Source: Nitrospira sp. (GTDB lineage: Bacteria; Nitrospirota; Nitrospiria; Nitrospirales; Nitrospiraceae). Taken from it: DNA of 64,000 bases. The stretch covers positions 806,001 to 870,000 of the forward strand of contig JAVYIN010000005.1 in assembly GCA_035968315.1 (NCBI GenBank). Direction: 5' to 3'. Made by a program: the position numbers and the translations under genes. Below are positions 16,165 through 26,909 of this stretch, in pieces. The notes under the pieces are model-generated. The model searched no databases. It saw only the letters and a list, made by a program, of their open reading frames with translations, and was not told the DNA's origin. Positions within the stretch are counted from its first letter, which is position 1. The number at the start of each line of letters is the position of its first letter.

Positions 16165-17724
16165 ATGCCTCAGACACCCGTCGGCTGGATTGCCCGCCTC
16201 GCCATCGGCCAAAAACTCGCCGTTGCCTTTGGGCTGATCTTGCTACTGCTCGTCGTCAGCTTCTCCGCCACACTCGTCTATCTCTCCCGGGTCAATAGTT
16301 ACGTCGATCGCCACCAGCGCATTACCATCCCCGGCGTGGTCACCGCCTCGGAAATGCTGCGGAATATCAGCGATATCGAAACCGCCATGCATCACGCCCG
16401 GGAACATCTCTCCGATGCGAATCGGACCGCCGGCTTTGCCGCCATCGCTGACATCGAGCGGCGCACCCTGGCCGCGCTCGACACGTATCAGGCGGCGCAT
16501 GCCGCCCGCACCCACCCGGTGCTCTATGGCATGCTGGAGCACCATGGCCGAACCGACTTGGCCCTCCAGGAAGACCAGGCCGTCGTCGCCATCGCCGATG
16601 GCCTCACCAGCTTGCGCGCGCAGCGGGAAGACCTGGCCAGCGCCCTCGGCACGCATCCCGCCGATCGCGCCGGATCGGAAGCCGCCTACGAACAAGCCGC
16701 GACCCGCACCAAAGAAGCCATCGCCGCCTTGATCGAAGTCCATCGCAAGATCGATGTCGAAATGAAAATCGAAGGCGACCGCCTCGTCGATCAAGCCCGC
16801 ATGATGGTCATGGGCATTCTCGGCGTCCTCACGCTGCTGATCGTCGCCGTCTATGGGACCATGAAACGGCATGTGGCCAACCCGCTCACACGCCTGGCGG
16901 CCACCGCCGACCGTGTGGCACATCACGACCTCGCGGCCCAATTCGAACCCTGGCCCAGCCGTGACGAAGTCGGCGCCCTCGCCGGCTCACTCGCCACCAT
17001 GCTGGCGAGCCTGCGGGACCACAGCACCGCGCTCATGCGCAAGACCAAAGAGCTGGAAGCCTTCACCTATTCCATCGCGCACGACCTGAAAGGCCCCTTG
17101 CGCGAAATCGAAGGCTTTTCATCGATCCTCGAAAAGCAATTCGCCGAGTCGAACGACGCACCGCTGCGGCACCACATCGGCGTCATCCGGCAATCAGCCT
17201 TGCGCCTCACGCACATGATCGACGCCCTCTTGAAGTATTCCCGATTGGAGCAGCAAGACTTGCCCCGCATTCGCTTCAACGTCATGGAGCTAATCACCGG
17301 CATGGTCACGGACCGGCTGCACCCGCGCTCCGGCGCCACACCGGCCATCACCGTAAACCTGCCCTTCTCCGACCTGTACGGCGAACCGGTCAGCGTGCGC
17401 CAAGCCATCACCAATCTGCTCGATAACGCCATCAAATTTTCCGCCCGCACGGTCGCACCGGCCCTGACGATCGGCGGAGAGCAGACGCCGAAGGAGAGGA
17501 TCCTCTGGATTCGCGATAACGGCATCGGCTTCGACACACACCAAGCCGGCAAACTGTTCGGCCTCTTTGAACGGCTCCATAGCCCAGGCGAGTATGAGGG
17601 CACCGGCGTCGGACTCGCCATTGTAAAGCTGGTGATGGACAAGCACGGCGGCCGGGTGTGGGCTGAATCCACGCCCGGCCAGGGCAGCACATTCTATTTG
17701 GCATTTCCCAATCAGGTGCACTGA
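16165..17724 (+). CDS. Membrane-bound sensor histidine kinase with HAMP domain
   Basis: A 519-residue two-component kinase. The ATG at 16165 is preceded by AGGG; a GTG start at 16150 is possible but less likely. Two membrane segments (about residues 14-34 and 212-232) flank a helical periplasmic sensor region. A HAMP domain follows (NPLTRLAATADRVAHHDL). The phosphoacceptor His lies in FTYSIAHDLKGPLREIEG. The catalytic domain has NLLDNAIKF, DNGIGFD and GVGLAIVKLVMDKHGG. Its last base overlaps the regulator start (TGATG), so the two are a cognate pair. The stimulus is unknown. Confidence 0.92.
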   Translation: MPQTPVGWIARLAIGQKLAVAFGLILLLLVVSFSATLVYLSRVNSYVDRHQRITIPGVVTASEMLRNISDIETAMHHAREHLSDANRTAGFAAIADIERRTLAALDTYQAAHAARTHPVLYGMLEHHGRTDLALQEDQAVVAIADGLTSLRAQREDLASALGTHPADRAGSEAAYEQAATRTKEAIAALIEVHRKIDVEMKIEGDRLVDQARMMVMGILGVLTLLIVAVYGTMKRHVANPLTRLAATADRVAHHDLAAQFEPWPSRDEVGALAGSLATMLASLRDHSTALMRKTKELEAFTYSIAHDLKGPLREIEGFSSILEKQFAESNDAPLRHHIGVIRQSALRLTHMIDALLKYSRLEQQDLPRIRFNVMELITGMVTDRLHPRSGATPAITVNLPFSDLYGEPVSVRQAITNLLDNAIKFSARTVAPALTIGGEQTPKERILWIRDNGIGFDTHQAGKLFGLFERLHSPGEYEGTGVGLAIVKLVMDKHGGRVWAESTPGQGSTFYLAFPNQVH

Positions 17725-19112
17725 TGCGTACACTCATCATCGACGACGAAGCCTATGTCCGGCTGGTCCTGGAACAGGCCCTGCGCGAAGAGGGCTGCCA
17801 GGTCACCGCCGTCACGCATGGCCAGGCCGGTCTCGACGCCTTGCAAACGTCGCCCTTCGATTGCGTGATTACGGACCTGCGGATGCCCGGTCTAGACGGC
17901 CGCGCCGTGCTGAAATGGATTACTGAGCACCAGCCGGACGTCGATGTGCTCATGCTCACCGGACACGGCGACGTGAAAGACGCGGTCGAGGCCATGAAGC
18001 AAGGCGCCTGGGACTTCCTCATCAAGGACACGCCGTTCGATGCCGGCGTGGTGAAGGCGGCGCTGACCAAGCTCAAGACCGTCCGTGCGCTCCGCAAGGA
18101 AAACCTGGCGGCCCGCCATGGCGGATTTACGCGCGATGTGATTGTCGATGGGACCAGCCCGGCCTGGCAGAAACTCACAACCCAGATTGCCCAGGTGGCA
18201 CCGGCCAATGCGCCCGTCCTCATACAAGGAGAAACGGGCTCCGGCAAAGAAGTGGCGGCGCGGTTGCTCCACGATCTGAGCCGGCGGGCCAACGGGCCGT
18301 TCCTCGCCATCAACTGCGGCGCCGTCAGCCGGGAACTGCTCGAAAGCGAACTCTTCGGGCACGAAAAGGGCTCGTTTACCGGCGCCACCGCCGCCAAGAT
18401 CGGGCTCATCGCCGCCGCTGAAGGCGGCACGTTGTTTCTCGACGAACTGGGCGAGATGCCGGGACCGATGCAGGTGAGCCTCTTGCGGTTTCTCGACCGC
18501 AATGAATACCGCCCCGTCGGCAGCACCCGCACCCTGCACGCCGACGTACGGATCATCGGCGCCACCAATCAGGATATTCAGGAACTCGTCCATCAAGGCC
18601 GCTTCCGCGACGACCTCCTGTACCGCATCAACACCATTACCCTGCGTGTGCCGCCGCTGCGTGAGCGAACTGAGGATATCCCCGCCTTGGTCGAGCACAT
18701 CCTCCAAACATGGCCGGTGCCCGGCTCACCCAAGCGCACGCTCTCGGCGGACGCCCTCCAGCAACTGGCCACCTACCACTGGCCGGGCAATGTGCGGGAA
18801 CTGCGGAATGTGGTCGAGCGCATGGTCTTGATGCACACCGGCACGGGTCCGATCGGCCGGGACGACGTGGCGCAGAGCCTTCCCCCATCAGCGGGGCAAG
18901 AGCGCGACGGCAACCTCTCCGCCTGTTCGCTCGATGACATCGAACGGCGCCATATCCAACGCGTCCTCGATGCCAGCGGGGGCAACAAAACCCAGGCCGC
19001 CAAAACCCTCGACATCGACTACAAGACCCTGCTCGCGAAACTGAAGAAATATGGGATCGCCGCAGACCATCACGAACACCATCCCGGGGCACACAAAGCC
19101 CCCGCCCCATAG
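17724..19112 (+). CDS. NtrC-family sigma-54-dependent response regulator
   Basis: A 462-residue regulator with a receiver domain (phospho-acceptor Asp51 in CVITDLRMPG), an AAA+ domain with Walker A GETGSGKE (about 169-176) and the sigma-54 contact loop GSFTGA (about 216-221, a common variant of GAFTGA), and a C-terminal Fis-type helix-turn-helix (KTQAAKTLDIDYKTLLAKL). It activates sigma-54 promoters when phosphorylated by the kinase encoded immediately upstream. Its targets are not evident. A sigma-54 promoter match is present at 58219-58233 upstream of the chemosensory cluster, but no link between them is shown. Confidence 0.93.
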   Translation: MRTLIIDDEAYVRLVLEQALREEGCQVTAVTHGQAGLDALQTSPFDCVITDLRMPGLDGRAVLKWITEHQPDVDVLMLTGHGDVKDAVEAMKQGAWDFLIKDTPFDAGVVKAALTKLKTVRALRKENLAARHGGFTRDVIVDGTSPAWQKLTTQIAQVAPANAPVLIQGETGSGKEVAARLLHDLSRRANGPFLAINCGAVSRELLESELFGHEKGSFTGATAAKIGLIAAAEGGTLFLDELGEMPGPMQVSLLRFLDRNEYRPVGSTRTLHADVRIIGATNQDIQELVHQGRFRDDLLYRINTITLRVPPLRERTEDIPALVEHILQTWPVPGSPKRTLSADALQQLATYHWPGNVRELRNVVERMVLMHTGTGPIGRDDVAQSLPPSAGQERDGNLSACSLDDIERRHIQRVLDASGGNKTQAAKTLDIDYKTLLAKLKKYGIAADHHEHHPGAHKAPAP

Positions 19113-19126
19113 AAGGAACACCGGCT

Positions 19127-19735
19127 ATGACACAACCGGCATCATCGGGAGAACAGCAGGCCCAGCAACGGTTCGGCACCACCACGCGCGCCGCCGCCTT
19201 CTACGCCAATCAGATGCTGGACCATCTCAACCGGCCCATGCAGCAGTTCATCGCGCGGCAAGAAATGGTCTTTATCGCCACCGCCGATGCGAAGGGCGCC
19301 TGCGACAGCTCATTCCGCGCCGGCACCAGGGGATTCGTCACCGTGCTGGACGAGAAGACGCTGGTCTATCCGGAATATCGAGGCAACGGCGTGCTGGCGA
19401 GCGTCGGCAATATCTTGGAAAACCCCCACATCGGGATGATCTTCCTGGATTACTATCTGACCACGATGGGGTTGCACGTCAACGGCAAAGCGCAGGTCTT
19501 GACGCCCGGTGAGCTGGAAGGGATCCAGCAGCTTCCCGCCAGTATTCTCGAAGCCATGCAGATCAAAGGCGGCCGGCATCCGGAAGCCTGGGTCCTGGTG
19601 AACGTCGAGGAAGCCTACGTCCATTGCTCCAAACATGTGCCGCTCATGAAGCGCCTGGACAAACATATCGCCTGGGGCAGCGACGACGAGTTTGTCAAAG
19701 GCGGCGACTTCTTCAACGTGCGCGCCGAGCGGTAG
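19127..19735 (+). CDS. Pyridoxamine 5'-phosphate oxidase-related FMN-binding protein
   Basis: A 202-residue cytoplasmic protein resembling the split-barrel flavin proteins related to pyridoxamine phosphate oxidase. Typical blocks are QQFIARQEMVFIATADAKG, SSFRAGTRGFVTVLDEKT, YPEYRGNGVLASVGNILENP and HIGMIFLDYY. It is probably an FMN- or F420-type oxidoreductase of unknown substrate. It begins 14 bases after the NtrC-type regulator, so it is likely cotranscribed with the two-component pair, which hints at a stress or redox function. It is not expected to be the housekeeping PdxH. Confidence 0.78.
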   Translation: MTQPASSGEQQAQQRFGTTTRAAAFYANQMLDHLNRPMQQFIARQEMVFIATADAKGACDSSFRAGTRGFVTVLDEKTLVYPEYRGNGVLASVGNILENPHIGMIFLDYYLTTMGLHVNGKAQVLTPGELEGIQQLPASILEAMQIKGGRHPEAWVLVNVEEAYVHCSKHVPLMKRLDKHIAWGSDDEFVKGGDFFNVRAER

Positions 19736-19792
19736 CTACGAGACGGCTCGGAATGGCGGTCCTGCAAAGCCGCATTTCCGTGGCCTCCTCTC

Positions 19793-19815
19793 GTTTCACG
19801 CCTCACGTTTCACGA
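19793..19815. repeat. Short intergenic repeat, TTTCACG motif
   Basis: In the gap between two convergent genes, TTTCACG is repeated (TCGTTTCACGC-CTCACG-TTTCACG). Such motifs look like a short dispersed intergenic repeat rather than coding sequence. The convergent gap 19736-19854 has no other feature I can support. Confidence 0.4.
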
Positions 19816-19854
19816 TTTCAGGGAACGCCGCTGGCGGACATTACCAACAGCCTG

Positions 19855-22260
<2,406 letters not shown>

Positions 22261-22444
22261 AGAGTCCTCGTGTGATGCATCGGACAATGCGGCGGTGGAA
22301 TCTATCAGAAGCCCCCTGTGACTTCCAGCACGAAGGCGGGACAGGCCCATCCCCTCAGACTCCATCGGCCCTTTCAGGCTGGCACTCCGCCGGCGAGTCC
22401 GTTACACTCCGCTTCTGAGCCATTCCACCTGGGAGCCTCGCACA

Positions 22445-23311
22445 GTGACCTACTATCAGGTGCTTGAATTAAGCCCGTTGGCCACCGCCACCGATATTAA
22501 AAAGGCCTGGATTGAACAACTCCAAGTCTGGCATCCGGACCGGTTCACCCACGCCCCCGCGCTGCACAGCAAAGCGGAAGCTCGTACGCAGCTCATCAAC
22601 CAGGCCTATCAGACTCTGAGCGATCCGGTCTTGCGTCAGCGCTATGACGCCCAGACGCAACCGGCCTCGACGCGCACAACGCCCGCCGCCGCGCCCCAAC
22701 CGTCACGCCCGGCTTCGCCCGTGCGGCCTCAGCCGGCGGCCCCGCGTCACGCCAGGCAGGAGCCGCGCGGCCCGCAATTGCCCGTCACGCTCTTTCGAGA
22801 TGAACAGCCCAAGACTCCGGTGCCGGCCATTCATATCCTCGTCGATAGCCGCCAGCACCAGCCCTATGAGTTTCGCGGTCTGATTCGTATCGCCGGCACC
22901 ATGCAGCAACCGCTGGCCGCCGGAGACTATGCGATTGCCGAAGCGCCGGAACTCTTCTGCGTCGTCCGGAAACGCGTCGAAGAGTTCAATACGATTTTTT
23001 CCAATCCCGCCGATAACCGGCTGCCCTTTCTGCGCGAACTCGAACCGCTGCTCGCCATCCCCCACCGATTTCTCGTCATCGAAGGCGCCATTCAGGCGCG
23101 GATCGCCAGCGGCCGGCTCGGCCAGTATCACAAGAACGGCTTGATGGATTTTCTGGATGCCATCACGGCGCGGTATGGGATGCAGATCATCTATACCGAC
23201 AGCCGCGAAGAAGCGGAGGAGCGGATCGCCAATCTCGCCGCCCTCCACTATGCGTACTACTTCGCTCAGCGGCAGGGACTTGGCCGGTATCTCAAAAAGA
23301 ACGACCTCTAG
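22445..23311 (+). CDS. J-domain protein fused to a degenerate ERCC4-type nuclease domain
   Basis: A 288-residue protein. Residues 1-70 are a J domain with the HPD motif at 30-32 (VWHPDRF). A proline/arginine-rich linker (about 75-125) follows. Residues about 128-285 resemble the ERCC4 nuclease fold: HILVDSRQHQPYEF, then AAGDYAIAE, VVRKRVEEF, HRFLVIEGAIQ, and DAITARYGMQIIYTDSREEAEERI. Compared with the active-site pattern VDxRE...GDY...ERKxxxD, the acidic residues are altered: Gln137 for Glu, Val174 for Glu, Glu180 for Asp. Thus it may bind DNA without cleaving it, or use a modified site. It stands alone, divergent from tex. The function is unknown. Confidence 0.75.
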   Translation: MTYYQVLELSPLATATDIKKAWIEQLQVWHPDRFTHAPALHSKAEARTQLINQAYQTLSDPVLRQRYDAQTQPASTRTTPAAAPQPSRPASPVRPQPAAPRHARQEPRGPQLPVTLFRDEQPKTPVPAIHILVDSRQHQPYEFRGLIRIAGTMQQPLAAGDYAIAEAPELFCVVRKRVEEFNTIFSNPADNRLPFLRELEPLLAIPHRFLVIEGAIQARIASGRLGQYHKNGLMDFLDAITARYGMQIIYTDSREEAEERIANLAALHYAYYFAQRQGLGRYLKKNDL

Positions 23312-23325
23312 CAGAAACTCAAAGA

Positions 23326-23400
23326 GCTGATGGCGGATAGCCACAAACAAAGACCTGCTCGGTCATCTCTATTTCCTGCTATCAGCCATACGCCATACGC
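23326..23400. repeat. Imperfect inverted repeat in a convergent intergenic gap
   Basis: GCTGATGGCGGATAGC (23326-23341) faces GCTATCAGCCATACGCC (23378-23394); GATAGC pairs with GCTATC and ATGGCG with CGCCAT. The arms also share GCTGAT/ATCAGC. It lies between the convergent J-domain and trmL genes and resembles a short mobile-type intergenic repeat or bidirectional terminator. Confidence 0.4.
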
Positions 23401-23418
23401 TCTTGGATCTTCACTGCG

Positions 23419-23883
23419 TCACCGGCAAGGCCCAAATCCGACCTGACGCAAGGCTTCATACAGCACCACCGCTACGGCATTGGAGAGATTCACGCTCCGG
23501 CTCTCCGGCTTCATCGGGATGCGAATCCGCTGCCCCTCGGCGACCGATCCTAAGAGTTCTGGCGGCAAGCCACGGCTTTCCGGCCCAAAGACAAACACAT
23601 CGCCCTCGGCATAGGACACCAGATCATACCGCTGAGTGCTCTTGGTAGAGGCCGCAAACAGACGGCGATTCTTGAAATGCGCCGCACAGTCGGCCCAGGT
23701 TTCGTAGACCGCGAGGGTCGCGAATTCGTGATAGTCCAATCCAGCCCGCCGCATTTGCCGGTCGTCCAGATCAAACCCCAGCGGCTTGACCAGATGCAGC
23801 CCTGCCCCGGTATTCGCGCAGAGGCGGATGATGTTGCCGGTATTCGGGGGAATTTCAGGCTGGTAGAGAATGATGTCGAACAT
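23419..23883 (-). CDS. trmL: tRNA (cytidine/uridine-2'-O)-methyltransferase TrmL
   Basis: A 154-residue SPOUT-class methyltransferase, the usual TrmL length. It has the N-terminal YQPEIPPNTGNIIRLCANTG motif, the central FGPESRGLP motif 2 and the C-terminal RSVNLSNAVAVVLYEALRQ knot. TrmL methylates the 2'-O of the wobble base (position 34) of certain leucine tRNAs using S-adenosylmethionine. It is a single gene, convergent with the J-domain gene and divergent from the PII-like gene. Confidence 0.95.
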   Translation of the reverse strand: MFDIILYQPEIPPNTGNIIRLCANTGAGLHLVKPLGFDLDDRQMRRAGLDYHEFATLAVYETWADCAAHFKNRRLFAASTKSTQRYDLVSYAEGDVFVFGPESRGLPPELLGSVAEGQRIRIPMKPESRSVNLSNAVAVVLYEALRQVGFGPCR

Positions 23884-24042
23884 GGGGCGCGCAGTCTATC
23901 ATGGCCGCACCGGATCTCGCGATCCCGGCCTCAATGCCTCTTGTCTTTTTTCGGCCTCTCCCCTATAGATTGGCAGGGCGAGCGGCTCAATGAGGATCTC
24001 TATCCACGACTTCGCACACCAGGCTCCGGAGGAGTGTCTGCC

Positions 24043-24348
24043 ATGAAAATGCTGATGATTGTGTTTCGGGAATCGATCGTTCAACACATCCATGCGCTGC
24101 TGAAGGAACACCAGGTCACGTCCTTTAGCGAAATCCACAACGTCGAAGGCCAGGGAGAGACCGGGCCATCCGTGAAATCCTTTTTCTCCCCGGGAGCCAA
24201 CTGTATGATCCTTACGGCAGTGCAGGAGCCCGCGGCCGCTCGTCTCATCGACGCGTTCACGCGCTTCAGAGAAACGCATGGGCTGCATGAGCATGGCAAC
24301 ACCTTCCCGCTGCACGTCTTTGCCCTCCCCTGCGAAAAAGTGGTGTAA
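24043..24348 (+). CDS. PII-like signalling-type protein
   Basis: A 101-residue protein; the ATG at 24043 follows a strong GGAGGAG site (24028-24034), so the longer open frame upstream is not used. Its pattern of an initial strand (MKMLMIVF), a helix (IVQHIHALLKEHQV), a strand (FSEIHNVEGQG) and a repeat of the same layout (CMILTAVQEPAAARLIDAFTRF) fits the ferredoxin-like PII fold. It lacks the classic Tyr-bearing T-loop of GlnB. PII-like proteins of this size often accompany transporters, but none is adjacent here. The ligand is unknown. Confidence 0.65.
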   Translation: MKMLMIVFRESIVQHIHALLKEHQVTSFSEIHNVEGQGETGPSVKSFFSPGANCMILTAVQEPAAARLIDAFTRFRETHGLHEHGNTFPLHVFALPCEKVV

Positions 24349-24396
24349 TGAAGCCCCTACGAATCATCGTTGCACTTATTCACCAAGGAGGCCGTT

Positions 24397-24999
24397 ATGA
24401 TTCGACACGTGACGCTGACCATCCTCATTGCCAGTTCCCTTGCGCTGCCGGCTCTTGCCACAGCGGGAGATACACACCATAAGAAAGGGGCCACGGTCAA
24501 AGACGTGAAGGCCATGTCCGAGAAAGACCAGACGGCACTGGCCTTGAGCGCAGCCCCGGCGCATATTGCGAAAGACGCCGGCGTCATGGTCTTCGGTGCC
24601 GACGGCACATTGACCGAAACGCGGAAAAGCGCCAACGGCTTTACCTGCATCCCGACCGTGATGAATCTGCCAGATCCCGATCCCATGTGCATGGACGCCG
24701 CCTCCCAGCAATGGTTCACCGACATCATGAACAACGCCCCCAAGCCGACGAACACCGTGCCCGGCATCGCCTACATGGTGCGCGGCGGCTCCCATTTTGA
24801 AAAAGACGGGAAAGTGGTCATGTCCGGGGAGGGCGCAAAGATTGTCAAAGAACCCGCGCACTGGATGGTCATGTGGCCGTTTGACGCCGCCGCCACGAAA
24901 CTCCCGACCACCCCGAACCCCTCCGGCACCTACATCATGTTCGACGGCACCCCCTACGCCCATCTCATGGTGTACCAAGACCCCAGGAAAATGAAGTAA
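24397..24999 (+). CDS. Exported protein of unknown function
   Basis: A 200-residue protein; the ATG at 24397 follows AAGGAGG with five bases spacing. A signal peptide (about residues 1-23, ending LATAG) is followed by a hydrophilic mature part with TLTETRKSANGFTCIPTVM, PDPMCMDAASQQWF and a C-terminal TYIMFDGTPYAHLMVYQDP. Two cysteines (in FTCIP and PMCMD) might form a disulfide or bind a ligand. I do not recognise a family. It may be cotranscribed with the PII-like gene 48 bases upstream. Confidence 0.65.
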   Translation: MIRHVTLTILIASSLALPALATAGDTHHKKGATVKDVKAMSEKDQTALALSAAPAHIAKDAGVMVFGADGTLTETRKSANGFTCIPTVMNLPDPDPMCMDAASQQWFTDIMNNAPKPTNTVPGIAYMVRGGSHFEKDGKVVMSGEGAKIVKEPAHWMVMWPFDAAATKLPTTPNPSGTYIMFDGTPYAHLMVYQDPRKMK

Positions 25000-25008
25000 G
25001 CGGCCTGA

Positions 25009-25039
25009 GCCGTGCGGAGTGTGTCTGCCTTCGCACGGC
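25009..25039 (+). terminator. Perfect inverted repeat after the exported-protein gene
   Basis: GCCGTGCG (25009-25016) pairs with CGCACGGC (25032-25039), an eight-pair GC-rich stem beginning 10 bases after the stop codon. It is followed by CCTTCAT and not a T-run, so it is a weak intrinsic terminator or an mRNA 3'-end stabiliser. Confidence 0.45.
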
Positions 25040-25163
25040 CCTTCATCTCCCGCCCTCCCCTCCCACGGCCCCTCTTGCGCAGGTGCTACCACATTCCCCC
25101 GATCTCTTGGTACAGTACACATCAGCAACCACCGGACGGCTACTGGCGTACCGCCTTCTTCCT

Positions 25164-26909
25164 ATGCAGCGATTACAGATAACAGACCGGCTGCGACCTG
25201 GCACCATCGCCGGACTTTTGACGCTCCCGCTGACGCTCTTCCTCTTCATACGTCCGCTCGCCTTCGCGGAAGCCCCTCAATCTCCCCCGGCGGAGCAGAT
25301 CGCGCAACAGGCCAAAGCCCTCTGGGAAAGCGGCGCGGTATCAACTGCCCTCGACCTGCTCGATCAGGGCCTTCGCAGCCACGCACACGCCCTGCCGCTC
25401 CACAAATTGCGGGGTGACATCCTCGCCACCTCACGGGGCCCCCAAGAAGCGGTCCAGGCCTACGACGCCGTCCTCACCAAGCACCCTGCCGCCCTCGATG
25501 TCCGATGGGCGAAATGGAGCGTTCTGGTTCGATGGGGGCAGGCAGAGGAATCGCTTGCCGAATTGCAACGCATTGCTGAATTCGATGCCCAGAACCCGCT
25601 CGTGCATCTGCGGCTGGCGCAGGAACTCCGAAAACTCGACCGGCTGGAGGACTCGCTGGAATCATATAAGAAGGCCGTGGCGCTCAGGCCGGATCTGCCC
25701 GGCTGGCGGCTCGCACTGGCGCGGGGGCGATTCGATCTGCTGGATTACGACGGCGCGAATGGCGACGTGCAGGATATTCTGACACACGCGCCTCCCGGCT
25801 CTCCGCTGGAAATTCCCGCCAAAACGCTGCTGTCCCTCATCGAGGGCACCTCCACGGAGCGAGGCCGGCGCTACGAACGCGTCCTGACCCCGGACGCCAC
25901 AGAAGCACAATTGAAAGAATGGGCCTTCCTGCGAGCGGAAGCCTGGAGACTCTTCGAAGCCGGGCGCTATCAGGAGGCCGCGCCGATCTACCGTAAAATG
26001 CTGGCGCTCAATCCGATGGATCCCACGGCGACCTACCAATTGGGCCTGACACTCATGCAAGTGGGCCAATGCCAAGAAGCGCTGACGATTTTCCGCAAAC
26101 TCTCCGATCTCGATACGACCGATGAAGACTATACGGATTCCGTGTTTCGCATGGGCCAATGTCTCGTCGAGTTAGAACGCTGGGAAGACGCCTTCGTCCA
26201 TTTTCACATCCTCTACGAGACGGCCATCGAGTTTGAAGAGGCAAACAAGCAGGTAGCGCTGCCTCCGGGAACCCGTGTGCTGGATAAAGGCAAACTGGCG
26301 AAATGGCTCGACAAGGTGCGCCCTCACGTCCCTGAATTGGCGCAGCTCGCACAGAAGGCCCCGCTTCCTGCGACTCCGGCCGGCGATTCAGCTCCTGCCG
26401 GAAACGCAGCGGCCGAAGACCTGTTCGCGAACGCACTCGACCGGTTCAAACCGCAGAAGACGCTGGAGACAGGAGCCGCTCTGATGGGACGAGACGCCGA
26501 TTTCAGCTGGTTTCGGTTTGTCATTCCGGCGGCCAAAGTCATGCGGGATGATTTCCCCACCGGCGCGCATGACTTCATTCCGTTGAACCCCGGGGACAGC
26601 TTTCCCGCCACCCAGCAGGAGATCTACCTGGTATTTGGGCTGGTGGGCGCCTCGTATGATGCCGTGCCCCTGACCGCCCAGTGTTTCCTCGAAACAGCCG
26701 AATCGACCGATCGGCAACACCCGATCGTGCAGGACCACGCCATGACGACCATGAACGATCAGTCCGGCTATTTCCTGCTCTCCCGGCCCCGCACGGGATG
26801 GCTGCCGGGACTCTATCGCTGCGGCCTCTTTGCGGGGGATACCACCTCCGCCTATACCCATGTGGATGAAGTCCGCTTCCGGATTATCGAGACAAGCCCG
26901 GCGTCATAA
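25164..26909 (+). CDS. Exported tetratricopeptide-repeat protein
   Basis: A 581-residue protein. The ATG at 25164 gives a signal sequence (TIAGLLTLPLTLFLFIRPLAFA); an upstream in-frame start would precede it with 27 poorly plausible residues. Several TPR-like helices follow (ALDLLDQGLRSHAHALPLHKL, AVQAYDAVLTKHPAALDVRW, EDSLESYKKAVALRPD, AAPIYRKMLALNPMDPTATY). The C-terminal 150 residues (from about 430) form a non-TPR domain with FLETAESTDRQHP and GLYRCGLFAGD. It probably acts as a periplasmic scaffold or assembly factor. Its partner is not apparent. Confidence 0.75.
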   Translation: MQRLQITDRLRPGTIAGLLTLPLTLFLFIRPLAFAEAPQSPPAEQIAQQAKALWESGAVSTALDLLDQGLRSHAHALPLHKLRGDILATSRGPQEAVQAYDAVLTKHPAALDVRWAKWSVLVRWGQAEESLAELQRIAEFDAQNPLVHLRLAQELRKLDRLEDSLESYKKAVALRPDLPGWRLALARGRFDLLDYDGANGDVQDILTHAPPGSPLEIPAKTLLSLIEGTSTERGRRYERVLTPDATEAQLKEWAFLRAEAWRLFEAGRYQEAAPIYRKMLALNPMDPTATYQLGLTLMQVGQCQEALTIFRKLSDLDTTDEDYTDSVFRMGQCLVELERWEDAFVHFHILYETAIEFEEANKQVALPPGTRVLDKGKLAKWLDKVRPHVPELAQLAQKAPLPATPAGDSAPAGNAAAEDLFANALDRFKPQKTLETGAALMGRDADFSWFRFVIPAAKVMRDDFPTGAHDFIPLNPGDSFPATQQEIYLVFGLVGASYDAVPLTAQCFLETAESTDRQHPIVQDHAMTTMNDQSGYFLLSRPRTGWLPGLYRCGLFAGDTTSAYTHVDEVRFRIIETSPAS

